Positions 51,130 through 59,964 of a stretch of DNA of 60,423 nt are shown piece after piece. Position 1 is the first letter of the stretch. Each line of letters begins with the position of its first letter. The stretch comes from Pectinatus haikarae. Lineage in GTDB: Bacteria > Bacillota > Negativicutes > Selenomonadales > Selenomonadaceae. The notes beneath the pieces were generated by a model. The model saw only the letters and a program-made list of their open reading frames with translations. It was not told the origin of the DNA and searched no databases. The stretch covers positions 1-60,423 of the forward strand of contig NZ_WIQM01000010.1 of assembly GCF_015732185.1 (NCBI RefSeq), read 5' to 3'. The position numbers and the translations under genes are program-made.

Positions 51130-51996
51130 ATGAGAATAGGTATTTTCCCGAATTGTAAAAAAAAGGCCAGCAAAGATATTCTTGACAGAATGAGGATATT
51201 TTTTGAAAAACAAAATGCCGATGTGTTTCTGCCCCAGGAAATGGCAGAGCTTTTCAGCTGCAAAGATATTGGCGTAAAAAATATTCTTAATGCGGATATC
51301 GATGTCGGCATCAGTATAGGCGGAGACGGGACGCTGCTGGGAGTGTGCAGGCTGCTTGCACCTCACGATATACCCGTATGTGGGATAAACATAGGAACTT
51401 TAGGGTTTCTGGCGGACATTGAAGTGAGCGAGCTGGAAAATAAACTGATCAAGATATTGAACGGCAATTATAACATTGAGCAGCGTCTTATGCTCGCCGG
51501 TTACATAAAGAAGGACAATGCACTCAAACTGGCGGGTTATGCAGTAAACGATATCGTTTTGACAAGTGCAGGGGTGGCCAGGATGGTGGGGCTTGAATTG
51601 GAATTTGATTCTTACAAGGTACCGAGTTATCGTGCCGATGGTCTGATTGTATCCACTGCCACAGGGTCTACCGCTTATTCCCTTTCAGCGGGAGGACCAA
51701 TAATAAATCCGAAAGTAAAGGTGCTTTTAGTCACCCCTATATGCCCGCATACCTTTTATGTGAGACCAATGATAATAAATGAAACAGAAGAGATAAATAT
51801 AAAGGTGAAAGATACCAGTCAGGATGTAATACTGACTTTTGACGGACAAGACGTATATCCTATTTCATCGGATGAACAGGTGATGATATGCAGAGCGCCT
51901 TTTTCTGCTAAAATCATTAAATTTGATGATAAAAATTATTATAAAATACTTTTGAATAAGTTAATTCGGAGCAATACAAATGCAGATGCTCAGTAA
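51130..51996 (+). CDS. nadK: NAD kinase
   Basis: 288 aa. Phosphorylates NAD to NADP. The GGDG motif is in SIGGDGTLLGVCRL (about 60), followed by GINIGTLGFLADIE, the NE/D motif in YAVNDIVLTSAG and STATGSTAYSLSAGGPI. Start ATG 51130, 16 nt after tlyA; overlaps the next gene by 17 nt. Confidence 0.96.
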   Translation: MRIGIFPNCKKKASKDILDRMRIFFEKQNADVFLPQEMAELFSCKDIGVKNILNADIDVGISIGGDGTLLGVCRLLAPHDIPVCGINIGTLGFLADIEVSELENKLIKILNGNYNIEQRLMLAGYIKKDNALKLAGYAVNDIVLTSAGVARMVGLELEFDSYKVPSYRADGLIVSTATGSTAYSLSAGGPIINPKVKVLLVTPICPHTFYVRPMIINETEEINIKVKDTSQDVILTFDGQDVYPISSDEQVMICRAPFSAKIIKFDDKNYYKILLNKLIRSNTNADAQ

Positions 51997-52534
51997 TGCT
52001 ATTCAAATCAACCAATGTCTTCTGAAAGAAGCGGTAAAAAACGCAGATCTTCTTGTAGATGCCACCTGCGGCAATGGGTCCGACACGTTGTTTCTAGCAA
52101 ATAATGCCAAGTATGCACATATTTATGCTTTTGATATCCAAAAAGAAGCTATAGAAAAAACAAAGGAAAAAACTAAGAAATATGAGAAAAATATATCTTA
52201 CATATGTGATTCGCATATAAATATGAAAAAATATGTGAAGCACAAGGCTGATGCGGTGATTTTTAATCTGGGATATTTACCTGGGGCATCGCACGAAATA
52301 ACCACACATGCAGATACAGTATTGAAAACTATAGATGCGGTAAAAGATTTGTTGAAAATCAACGGCATAATTTCAATTTTGGCCTATCCCGGACATGCAG
52401 AAGGGTATAATGAATATTTGAAGCTGCTTGAATATACGAAGATGATGGATAAGCATATTTTTACGGCGTGCTGGTATAAATTGCATAACCATACTAATGC
52501 TCCGGCGATGTGCTGGATAGAAAAACAGGGGTGA
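51980..52534 (+). CDS. mnmM: MnmM/YtqB-type tRNA methyltransferase
   Basis: 184 aa class I methyltransferase. SAM motif LVDATCGNGSDTLFLA; FNLGYLPGASHEITT is characteristic of the rRNA_methylase (YtqB) family. Members methylate the 5-position side chain of wobble uridine in tRNA (MnmM). Starts inside nadK and lies 6 nt before argR, in one operon. Confidence 0.85.
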   Translation: MQMLSNAIQINQCLLKEAVKNADLLVDATCGNGSDTLFLANNAKYAHIYAFDIQKEAIEKTKEKTKKYEKNISYICDSHINMKKYVKHKADAVIFNLGYLPGASHEITTHADTVLKTIDAVKDLLKINGIISILAYPGHAEGYNEYLKLLEYTKMMDKHIFTACWYKLHNHTNAPAMCWIEKQG

Positions 52535-52540
52535 ATTTAC

Positions 52541-52993
52541 GTGAAATCACTGAGACATGAAAAAATTAAAAGCATTATAGAAAACTCGATTATTGAAACA
52601 CAGGAAGAGCTGGCCGAAGCATTGCGAAATCACCATATTGACGTTACGCAGGCTACTGTTTCGAGAGATATCAAGGAAATGATGCTGATAAAAATACCTA
52701 CTGATGACGGACGCTATAGGTATGCCTGTCCTTCCGACAAAAAATTCTTTTTTTCAAAGAACCGTATGGAACGTATTTTTCATGACAGTGTCATCAACAT
52801 AGATTACAGTGAAAATATAATTGTAGTAAAGACACTGCCGGGAGCGGCAAACGCTGTTGCTTCGACTTTAGATTATGCAAAGTGGCCAGAGATAATCGGG
52901 ACTGTCGCAGGTGACGATAATATATTGGTTATTATAAAACCGTTATCTGCCGTGGAAAAAGTGATGAAAAAACTGGAAAAATTTATATCTTGA
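52541..52993 (+). CDS. argR: arginine repressor ArgR
   Basis: 150 aa. N-terminal winged helix with TQEELAEALRNHHIDVTQAT and TVSRDIKE; C-terminal arginine-binding hexamer domain with LPGAANAVASTLDYA and GTVAGDDNILVI. Represses arginine synthesis and activates catabolism when arginine is bound. GTG start 52541 after AGGGGTG. The argR-recN neighbourhood is conserved in Firmicutes. Confidence 0.95.
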   Translation: MKSLRHEKIKSIIENSIIETQEELAEALRNHHIDVTQATVSRDIKEMMLIKIPTDDGRYRYACPSDKKFFFSKNRMERIFHDSVINIDYSENIIVVKTLPGAANAVASTLDYAKWPEIIGTVAGDDNILVIIKPLSAVEKVMKKLEKFIS

Positions 52994-53021
52994 TGTATTT
53001 TGTAAAGAGGGATAGGTCAGC

Positions 53022-54716
53022 ATGCTGAAAACATTGACTGTATGGAATCTTGCGCTTATTGATCATTTGCAAGTCAATTTTGACGATGGGCTTAATATAC
53101 TGACTGGTGAAACCGGGGCCGGCAAATCACTGCTGCTTGGTGCACTGGGATTGCTTATGGGGCAGCGTTCTAATATTGATGTTATAAGGAATGGCGGCAG
53201 TTATTTGCGTATTGAAGCTGTTTGTACCATTGATAATGATGACGTACACAGCTTTCTTGAAAATAATGCTATCCTTGATGAAGCAAATGAGCTGATTATA
53301 GTCAGGCAGATAAACAGAAACGGGAGAAATATAATTCAGATAAATGGCTGTCAGGTCACTGCAGCGGCGTTGAAGGCACTTAGTGAGCTTATGATCGATA
53401 TTCACGGACAAAATGAAAATCAATCCCTTCTGCGGCCGGAAGAACAGCTTGCCTTAGTTGACAGGGCAGTGCCGGATTTTGAAAAATATATGGAAACATA
53501 TATAAAAGCATATGGGCAATATAGGGAGATTACAAAAAAACTGAATGAAAAAAAAGCGGCTTCTCAAAATTATACGGAACATATGGAGATGCTGCGCTGG
53601 CAAAATGATGAAATAGAAGCAATCGCGATCCAGCCGGATGAAGATAGGGAAATTGAAGAAAAAATAAAAAAGATAACTAATACGGAAAAAATAGCCAATT
53701 TAGTAAAATCCACCTACTCGCTGCTTGCCGATGACAATAATGGAGAGACAGTTTTAATTGCACTGTCAGGCATTAAGAAGAATCTTGATGCACTCTTGAA
53801 ATATGATAAAAATTTTGCGACTGCTAAAAAAATAGCGGATGATGCATATATACAGCTTCAGGAAATCAGCTACGAAGTACGCGATTACATCGATGATATT
53901 GATTATGATCCGACTGTCTTAAACATGCTTTTACGGCGCAGTGATGATATTGAAAGACTTTGCCGGAAGTATGGACCGGAAGTTGATAATGTTCTGGCTT
54001 ATCAAAAAAAGATAAAAGATGAACTGGATGAAATGGAAAATTACGATGTCATAATAAAGGATATGCAGTCGGATGCTGATTTAGCAGAGAAAGAACTTGA
54101 AAAAGCCGCTGCTGAACTCAAAGCTGTACGCAAAAAAGCTGCAGATGAGCTTTCCAAACGAGTGAAAGAACAGCTGCTTGATCTGGGAATGCATAATGCA
54201 CAGTTTGCTATCCAGTTTAAAGATACACAGGAATATAGTAAAACAGGTACAGAAACAGCTCAGATATTATTCTGCGCTAATGTTGGCGAAGAATGTAAGC
54301 CGCTTCAAAGGACGGCTTCCGGAGGTGAATTATCACGTATTGCCTTGGCAATAAAAACCGTGACTGCGGCAGACGATCATGTCGGTGTGATGGTATTTGA
54401 TGAAATCGATGCGGGCATAGGCGGGAAGACCGCGCAAATGGTAGCTGAAAGAATAGCCAAGATAGCAGCATTCAAACAGGTGCTGTGTATAACTCACCTG
54501 CCTCAGATAGCCTGTATGGCTGATGCCCATTTTTATATTGATAAAACTGTCCAAAAAGAACATACAGTTACACGCATTAAGAAACTTTCATCGGGAGAGC
54601 AGCTCAATGAGATAGCTCGCATGGCATCAGGTATCGATATCACAGCAGCTTCTCTTGATAATGCCATGGAAATGCTTAATAATGCCAGACTGAAGAAAAA
54701 AAGAATGGAAAAATAA
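53022..54716 (+). CDS. recN: DNA repair protein RecN
   Basis: 564 aa SMC-like ATPase acting early in double-strand break repair. Walker A ILTGETGAGKSLLLGALG (about 26-43); IDIHGQNENQSLL; coiled coils about 150-380. ABC signature RTASGGELSRIALAIK and Walker B VMVFDEIDAGIGGKTA, followed by CITHLPQIACMAD. Normal length. Confidence 0.97.
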   Translation: MLKTLTVWNLALIDHLQVNFDDGLNILTGETGAGKSLLLGALGLLMGQRSNIDVIRNGGSYLRIEAVCTIDNDDVHSFLENNAILDEANELIIVRQINRNGRNIIQINGCQVTAAALKALSELMIDIHGQNENQSLLRPEEQLALVDRAVPDFEKYMETYIKAYGQYREITKKLNEKKAASQNYTEHMEMLRWQNDEIEAIAIQPDEDREIEEKIKKITNTEKIANLVKSTYSLLADDNNGETVLIALSGIKKNLDALLKYDKNFATAKKIADDAYIQLQEISYEVRDYIDDIDYDPTVLNMLLRRSDDIERLCRKYGPEVDNVLAYQKKIKDELDEMENYDVIIKDMQSDADLAEKELEKAAAELKAVRKKAADELSKRVKEQLLDLGMHNAQFAIQFKDTQEYSKTGTETAQILFCANVGEECKPLQRTASGGELSRIALAIKTVTAADDHVGVMVFDEIDAGIGGKTAQMVAERIAKIAAFKQVLCITHLPQIACMADAHFYIDKTVQKEHTVTRIKKLSSGEQLNEIARMASGIDITAASLDNAMEMLNNARLKKKRMEK

Positions 54717-54770
54717 CTTTCTTATAAGCAGCATATAATGAAAAATATATTTGATTTGGAGATGAAATAT

Positions 54771-55322
54771 ATGTATGAAGATCTTATTGAAAAAAAAATA
54801 GCTTCTGTAAATGTTTTTGACGGAGACCTCCTCCATGTAAAAAAAGACGAAGTTGAACTGCCTAATGGACGCTATGCGAGCAGAGAATGGATAGAACATC
54901 CAGGAGCATCTGCTGTTATACCGTATACAGCTGATGGTAATATAATTATGGTCCGTCAGTATCGTTATCCCGTAAGGCAGGTGACCTTGGAAATACCGGC
55001 AGGAAAACTTGATTTAAAAGGGGAAGATCCATTGGCATGCGCAAAACGGGAGCTTAGTGAAGAAACTGGATATACCTCTGAAAAATATACAAAGCTTTTG
55101 ACCTTGGCGACTACTGTCGGCTTTTCCAATGAATATATACACATTTATTTAGCGGAAGAACTAAAGGCGGGACAGATGCACCCGGATGAGGATGAATTTC
55201 TTAATTTGCTGACGATTCCTTTGGCAAAGGCAGTGCAAATGGTATATAATGGTGAAATAATCGATGCAAAGTCTGTGTCGGCTATACTCTTGGTCAATAT
55301 GATCAAAAATAAAGAATGCTGA
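54771..55322 (+). CDS. nudF: Nudix hydrolase, ADP-ribose pyrophosphatase
   Basis: 183 aa. Splits ADP-ribose to AMP and ribose-5-phosphate. Nudix box from about residue 77: GKLDLKGEDPLACAKRELSE followed by ETGY, with the full G...RE..EE.G pattern; the upstream RQYRYPVRQVTLEIPAGK block is typical of ADP-ribose-specific members. TTGGAG 9 nt upstream points to ATG 54771; the frame is open from ATG 54738. Confidence 0.9.
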   Translation: MYEDLIEKKIASVNVFDGDLLHVKKDEVELPNGRYASREWIEHPGASAVIPYTADGNIIMVRQYRYPVRQVTLEIPAGKLDLKGEDPLACAKRELSEETGYTSEKYTKLLTLATTVGFSNEYIHIYLAEELKAGQMHPDEDEFLNLLTIPLAKAVQMVYNGEIIDAKSVSAILLVNMIKNKEC

Positions 55323-55345
55323 GTGTTCAGCGATAGGAGGTCCTT

Positions 55346-55975
55346 ATGTTTGGTTTCGGCCCTGAGATGATTTACGGGATTCCGGGTCTTATCATTGCGT
55401 TGACGGTTCATGAATATGCACATGCCAGAGTGGCGGTGTATTGCGGTGATTTTACACCGCGGCTGCAGGGACGGCTTACACTTAATCCTGTTGCACATAT
55501 TGATCCGTGGGGATTGATTGCTTTGTTTATATTCAAATTTGGCTGGGCCAGACCAGTAATGATAAATCCAAGAAATTTCCGCAATATGCGTCGGGATGAT
55601 ATTCTTGTTTCGCTCGCCGGACCGGCATCTAATATTGCAGCGGCTTTTGCTGCGGGCATATTATTGGCTTTTTTGTATAAATTCGGCTATATGCAGCAAT
55701 GGATACAGCAGGTTTTATTGATGACGATGATCTATAATGTCAATTTTGCGGTATTTAATATGCTTCCTATTCCGCCTCTTGACGGATCAAAAGTATTGAT
55801 GAATATATTGCCTTATGAACTTGCCAGGCAGTACGCACAGATTGAACGGTACAGCATGGCAATTTTTATAATTTTTCTGTTGTTGGCCAATACGCATATA
55901 CTGGGAAGTTTTCTCAGCATGTTTACCATACCTATTATGAGCTTGATCAGATTAGTTATGGCACTGCTGATTTGA
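55346..55975 (+). CDS. site-2 protease family (M50) membrane metalloprotease
   Basis: 209 aa with about five transmembrane segments. Zinc motif HEYAH at 22-26 in the first helix, second site NMLPIPPLDGSKV with the metal-binding Asp. The short form lacks a PDZ domain, like the YwhC-type group of Firmicutes. Substrate unknown. Start ATG 55346 after AGGAGGT. Positioned between nudF and scpA as in many Firmicutes. Confidence 0.88.
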   Translation: MFGFGPEMIYGIPGLIIALTVHEYAHARVAVYCGDFTPRLQGRLTLNPVAHIDPWGLIALFIFKFGWARPVMINPRNFRNMRRDDILVSLAGPASNIAAAFAAGILLAFLYKFGYMQQWIQQVLLMTMIYNVNFAVFNMLPIPPLDGSKVLMNILPYELARQYAQIERYSMAIFIIFLLLANTHILGSFLSMFTIPIMSLIRLVMALLI

Positions 55976-55994
55976 TTTAGCTCATTAAATTAAA

Positions 55995-56049
55995 AATATT
56001 ACACAGATTTTTGTGCGAAATGAGAACCTGTGTAATATTGTAGTACAGG
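55995..56049 (+). terminator. hairpin between the M50 protease gene and scpA
   Basis: AATATTACACAG and CTGTGTAATATT form a perfect 12-bp stem with a 31-base loop. No T-run follows, so it may be a processing or stability element rather than a full terminator. Confidence 0.45.
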
Positions 56050-56058
56050 ATGAAATTT

Positions 56059-56796
56059 ATGTCTTTAGAGTATAAAGTGCATCTAAAGGCCTTTGAAGGG
56101 CCGTTGGATTTGTTGCTCCATTTGATCGAAAAAAATAAAATTGATATTTACGATATACCTGTTGCTGTTCTAACAGAACAGTATCTTATATACTTAGATC
56201 AATTCCGTGAATTCAATATTGATATAGCAAGTGAATTTCTGCTTATGGCTGCGGAATTACTGCGTATAAAATCGCGCATTCTGCTGCCGGAACTGGTAAG
56301 TGAAACAGATGATCAACAGGAAGATGATCCCCGGCAGGATTTGGTAGAACGACTTTTGGAATACAGAAAATTTAAGGAAATTAGTAATGTACTTGACGAA
56401 ATGGCAATAGCACAGGGGCAGATTTTTTATCGGGAAACAGAGCTGGGACCTGTTCAGCATCTGCCTCCCCAGAATATGGATATAAAAACTTTATGGATAG
56501 CTTTTCAGAATGTTATGGAAGGACAGCTGTCCGATAAAAAAATCCAGAAAGTCGCAAAAGATAAATTCAGCGTGCAGGATAAGATGTTGATAATATTGAC
56601 ATTGCTTGGAAATAATGAAAAAGAATGCGCACTTTTTACAGAGGCATTCGATGCTGATGCTGATCGGGCGGAGCTGATCGTCACTTTTTTGGCTATGCTG
56701 GAATTGATAAAATTAAAAAGAATATATATAAGGCAGGATTATTCTTTTTCATCCATATATATTTTTTTGAGGAATGATGAAGAAAATGTTTTATGA
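56059..56796 (+). CDS. scpA: segregation and condensation protein A
   Basis: 245 aa kleisin subunit linking the SMC arms and ScpB in the bacterial condensin. N-terminal FEGPLDLLLHLIEKNKIDIY is the family hallmark; IASEFLLMAAELLRIKSRIL follows; the C-terminal winged helix ends near residue 235. AGGA upstream favours ATG 56059 over ATG 56050. Its end overlaps scpB by 23 nt. Confidence 0.95.
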   Translation: MSLEYKVHLKAFEGPLDLLLHLIEKNKIDIYDIPVAVLTEQYLIYLDQFREFNIDIASEFLLMAAELLRIKSRILLPELVSETDDQQEDDPRQDLVERLLEYRKFKEISNVLDEMAIAQGQIFYRETELGPVQHLPPQNMDIKTLWIAFQNVMEGQLSDKKIQKVAKDKFSVQDKMLIILTLLGNNEKECALFTEAFDADADRAELIVTFLAMLELIKLKRIYIRQDYSFSSIYIFLRNDEENVL

Positions 56797-57292
56797 AAAA
56801 CTGAAGGCACCTCTTGAGGCAATGCTGTTTATATCTGCTGAGCCGCTATCCTGCAAGCAGATAGAGGCTATACTGCAGATTGACAGGGAAAATGCGGAGG
56901 CATTAATCAATGAACTTCAGGAAGACATGAATAGAAATAAAAGCGGCCTGATGATAAAAAAAATAGCGGATGCATATCAGATGTGTACAAAACCGGAAAT
57001 GGCCGTTTATCTGAATAAATTAACAGAAGTAACAGATAAAAAATTGTCTGCACCCGCATTGGAAACACTGTCTATAATTGCTTTTAAACAACCAATAACA
57101 AAGCAGGAAATTGAAAATATCCGTGGCGTACGGGTGGACAGTATAATAAATAAACTTTTAGAACGTGAATTAGTGCAGGAAGTAGGCCGTAAGAAAGTAG
57201 TTGGCCGTCCTATTATGTATGGGACGACAAATACTTTTTTAAAATGTTTCGGGTTGACAAATCTTGGACAGCTGCCGGCACTTTCTTTTTAA
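56774..57292 (+). CDS. scpB: segregation and condensation protein B
   Basis: Up to 172 aa. Two winged-helix domains: LEAMLFISAEPLSCKQIEAI and the strongly conserved PALETLSIIAFKQPITKQEI, then NIRGVRVDSIINKLLERELV. Binds ScpA. Start uncertain: ATG 56774, 56777 or 56786 (MFYEKLK); the GAGGA ribosome site at 56769 fits none perfectly. Last gene before the regulated region. Confidence 0.94.
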   Translation: MMKKMFYEKLKAPLEAMLFISAEPLSCKQIEAILQIDRENAEALINELQEDMNRNKSGLMIKKIADAYQMCTKPEMAVYLNKLTEVTDKKLSAPALETLSIIAFKQPITKQEIENIRGVRVDSIINKLLERELVQEVGRKKVVGRPIMYGTTNTFLKCFGLTNLGQLPALSF

Positions 57293-57389
57293 TTAATGAA
57301 AAACTCGGTTATATTAATGAAAAATTATTTTTTTAGCAAATGAGAGAATAATATATATGCTTTTGAGAAATATGATGAGTAAAATTTAA

Positions 57390-57418
57390 TTGACAATTAT
57401 TATGTACCTGTATATAAT
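57390..57418 (+). promoter_or_regulatory. promoter of the LarA-like gene
   Basis: Perfect TTGACA, 17-bp spacer, TATAAT. The transcript would begin about 4-6 nt before the hairpin of leader A. Confidence 0.88.
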
Positions 57419-57428
57419 GACCATATAC

Positions 57429-57469
57429 AAGCAATGGTGCTTATCTCATCAGATAAGGGCCATTTTTTT
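57429..57469 (+). promoter_or_regulatory. hexaloop hairpin overlapping a terminator (leader A)
   Basis: AAGC-AATGGT-GCTT (57429-57442): 4-bp stem with six-base loop (A at 1, G at 4). The same loop plus 3' arm, AATGGTGCTTATCT, pairs with AGATAAGGGCCATT and a T-run to form an intrinsic terminator ending at 57469. The two structures exclude each other. It precedes about 190 nt of further leader. Seventeen consecutive bases (AGCAATGGTGCTTATCT) are identical in leader B at 58986. Confidence 0.75.
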
Positions 57470-57662
57470 CATCCCCATATAAATGAAAATATTATTCATT
57501 GTGAAACGTAAATTATATTAATCTCAATGATATATGAGCTTAACCTGCAAAAGGCATCCTGATTTTGGGGTGAAAAAGGAGCAAATTAACTGTATAAGAT
57601 AAGAGTCTGCAGTAATTACTGCTGAGTATTTTTATCATTTTATAAATTTTCAGGAGGATGTT

Positions 57663-58898
57663 ATGGCTGTTTTACTTGAAAGTGATAAAGAATATGATTT
57701 GCCTAAAATGTATAAGATAAGACAGGTCTTTCCGAATGAAGAATTGAAAAATATTACAGAAGAAATTAGCTGCAAAATGAATTCACCGGAAATATATTCT
57801 AAAATACGTCCTGATATGCACGTTGCTGTGTGTGTTGGCAGCAGGGGAATAAAAAACCTGTTTACGATAGTTTCTGCGGTGGTAAATGGTTTGCTCGAAA
57901 GGAAGGCAAAACCGTTTATTTTATCAGCTATGGGAAGTCATGGCGATGGCACCGAAGAAGGACAAAAAGAGATTTTAGCGGGATATGGTATCACAGAAGA
58001 CCGTCTGCATGTGCCTATAGTAACGCAAATTGGTGTACAAAAAATTGCTGCGCTTTCAAATGGAACACCATTATTTTTCGATGAAGCAGCTATAAGGGCA
58101 GATTTAATAGTTCCCATTAATAGGATAAAGATACACACTGATTTTGTTGGTGACATACAAAGCGGACTCTGCAAGATGCTTGTGATAGGTTTGGGAAATC
58201 AAAAGGGATGCTCAACTGTCCATGAGGAAGATCCAACAAATTTTTCTAAGATAATCGAAGAAGGGGCCGGAGTGATAATTGAAAAAATGAAAGTCGGATT
58301 CGGTGTCGCTATAGTTGAAAACGCATACGATAAAACGGCTTGTGTTGATGTTATTGCCGGTGAAAAAATAATTTCCGGTGAAAAGGAGCTTTTGAAAAAA
58401 GCAAAAAAATATATGCCTTTTATTAGGCTGCCATCAATAGATATATTGGTAATGCAGGAAATAGGTAAAAATATTTCAGGGGCAGGCTACGATCCCAACA
58501 TAGTAGGCCGTAGTTCTGTGCTGAAAGAGTTTACAATACCTTTTCCCAAAATAGAAAAAATGATATTATTGGATATAACTGAATCATCTCATGGCAATGG
58601 CATAGGTATAGGCTTATTCGATGTAATTACGAAAAATGTATTTGCTAAGCTGGATTTTAGGGCAATGTATACGAATGCGGTTGCATGCAAATGCATTGAA
58701 GATGTTAAAATTCCACTGATGGCAGATGACGAAGAGGAGGCTGTCCGGATAGCGGTGAAAACTACCCGGAATTTGAATAAAAAAAAGTTGAAAGTGGTGC
58801 GGATAAAAAACACTTTGGAATTGGAATATATAGAGGTATCAGAGGCATTGCTGCCTGAAATCGGGAATAATGAATATCTAAATCTAATCGGAACGTAA
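57663..58898 (+). CDS. LarA-fold (DUF2088) racemase/epimerase homologue
   Basis: 411 aa. Related to the nickel-pincer lactate racemase LarA. The N-terminal half has the conserved LSAMGSHGDGTEEGQKEILA with the catalytic-type His. The block IKIHTDFVGDIQSGLCKMLV has a His and a Lys, the latter at the position that would hold the pincer cofactor. The rest is the C-terminal LarA-like domain. Substrate unknown: the subfamily with H-T-D-F...SGL.KM is not classical lactate racemase, and no larB, larC or larE lies in the window. Start ATG 57663 after AGGAGG. Controlled by leader A and followed by the similarly controlled ABC transporter, so the two probably serve one substrate. Confidence 0.75.
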   Translation: MAVLLESDKEYDLPKMYKIRQVFPNEELKNITEEISCKMNSPEIYSKIRPDMHVAVCVGSRGIKNLFTIVSAVVNGLLERKAKPFILSAMGSHGDGTEEGQKEILAGYGITEDRLHVPIVTQIGVQKIAALSNGTPLFFDEAAIRADLIVPINRIKIHTDFVGDIQSGLCKMLVIGLGNQKGCSTVHEEDPTNFSKIIEEGAGVIIEKMKVGFGVAIVENAYDKTACVDVIAGEKIISGEKELLKKAKKYMPFIRLPSIDILVMQEIGKNISGAGYDPNIVGRSSVLKEFTIPFPKIEKMILLDITESSHGNGIGIGLFDVITKNVFAKLDFRAMYTNAVACKCIEDVKIPLMADDEEEAVRIAVKTTRNLNKKKLKVVRIKNTLELEYIEVSEALLPEIGNNEYLNLIGT

Positions 58899-58944
58899 TA
58901 TTATAAAAATTTTATAATGAAACAAATAATGGAAACAATATATA

Positions 58945-58973
58945 TTGACAAATGTGTCGTTTCGTATTATGAT
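58945..58973 (+). promoter_or_regulatory. promoter of the ABC transporter operon
   Basis: TTGACA, 17-bp spacer, TATGAT. Spacing from the -10 box to the following hairpin (11 nt) is within one base of leader A (10 nt). Confidence 0.85.
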
Positions 58974-58984
58974 AAAAAATATAA

Positions 58985-59024
58985 AAGCAATGGTGCTTAT
59001 CTTATTTAGATAGGCACCATTTTT
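58985..59024 (+). promoter_or_regulatory. hexaloop hairpin overlapping a terminator (leader B)
   Basis: AAGC-AATGGT-GCTT (58985-58998) with the same loop as leader A. The overlapping terminator is AATGGTGCTTATCT against AGATAGGCACCATT, followed by TTTTT. Downstream sequence (to about 59085) also resembles the leader A region, including TTATATTAAT. Confidence 0.75.
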
Positions 59025-59149
59025 ATTTATATTAATATATAAATGAAATAATCATTAATATTAACAAATGATTTATATTAATCACTGGGCGAATATCATA
59101 AACGATGTTCAAAAACGATAAGATATTAATGTAATTATGGGAGGAAAAA

Positions 59150-59941
59150 ATGAATTCATTATCAGATGCATTTATACCTAAGGGAAAAATTAGATCTCTA
59201 TATATTTTTATCATCGCAGCAATAGCTTTTGTTGTGATTTTAGGAATATGGTCTGCGTTTACATTGATAGGAAAAATGGATCCGTTTTTTTTACCGCCGC
59301 CAACGGATGTAGTTAAAACAGCAGTAAGCTTATTTTCACAGGGCGATTTCATAAAAGATATCGGGATAACAGTATTTCGTGTAATGGCAGGTTTTGTGAT
59401 AGCAGCTGTAGTGGCATTGCCGTTTGGCCTCACAATAGGAACATATGCGCCTGTTTCAGCTTTATTGGAATATGTAGTTTCTTTCATTAGATATCTGCCG
59501 GCATCTGCGTTTATTCCATTGTTTATTTTATGGATAGGAATAGACGAACCGGAGAAAATAGCTGTTATTATTTTGGGCAGTTTGCCGCAGCTGATTTTGA
59601 TGATTGCTACTAATGTCCGCAATGTGCCGATGTCGATGATTGAGGTTTCCTATACATTGGGTACTTCCAAGGCAAGTGTATTATGGAAGGTGATTCTGCC
59701 GAAGGCTCTGCCTGATATCATGGACACCTTCCGTACTGTTCTGGGATGGGCGTGGACATACGTAATTGTGGCAGAATTAGTAGGAGCTTCATCGGGAATA
59801 GGCTTTATGATAATACAATCACAAAGAATGATGAATACATCCAATATATTTGTAGGGATTTTGACAATAGGTTTCATCGGCATGATAATCGATGTTGCGT
59901 TTAAGATTTGCCATAAAAAATTCTTTTTTTGGAATAATTAG
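59150..59941 (+). CDS. ABC transporter permease (SsuC/TauC/nitrate type)
   Basis: 263 aa with about six transmembrane helices. PFFLPPPTDVV near the N-terminus is typical of this permease family. The EAA loop that contacts the ATPase is EVSYTLGTSKASVLWKVILP followed by KALPDI. Such permeases import sulfonates, taurine, nitrate, thiamine precursors or similar small compounds; specificity depends on the binding protein, not seen in the window. Start ATG 59150 after GGGAGG. Confidence 0.9.
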   Translation: MNSLSDAFIPKGKIRSLYIFIIAAIAFVVILGIWSAFTLIGKMDPFFLPPPTDVVKTAVSLFSQGDFIKDIGITVFRVMAGFVIAAVVALPFGLTIGTYAPVSALLEYVVSFIRYLPASAFIPLFILWIGIDEPEKIAVIILGSLPQLILMIATNVRNVPMSMIEVSYTLGTSKASVLWKVILPKALPDIMDTFRTVLGWAWTYVIVAELVGASSGIGFMIIQSQRMMNTSNIFVGILTIGFIGMIIDVAFKICHKKFFFWNN

Positions 59942-59964
59942 GTGACAATGGGAAGGGAATATAT

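Noticed and set aside
57409-57429. First ANTAR-type hairpin of leader A
   Set aside because: The palindrome has an AATG-containing loop but overlaps the TATAAT box, so with that promoter it would not be transcribed; leader B has no equivalent.
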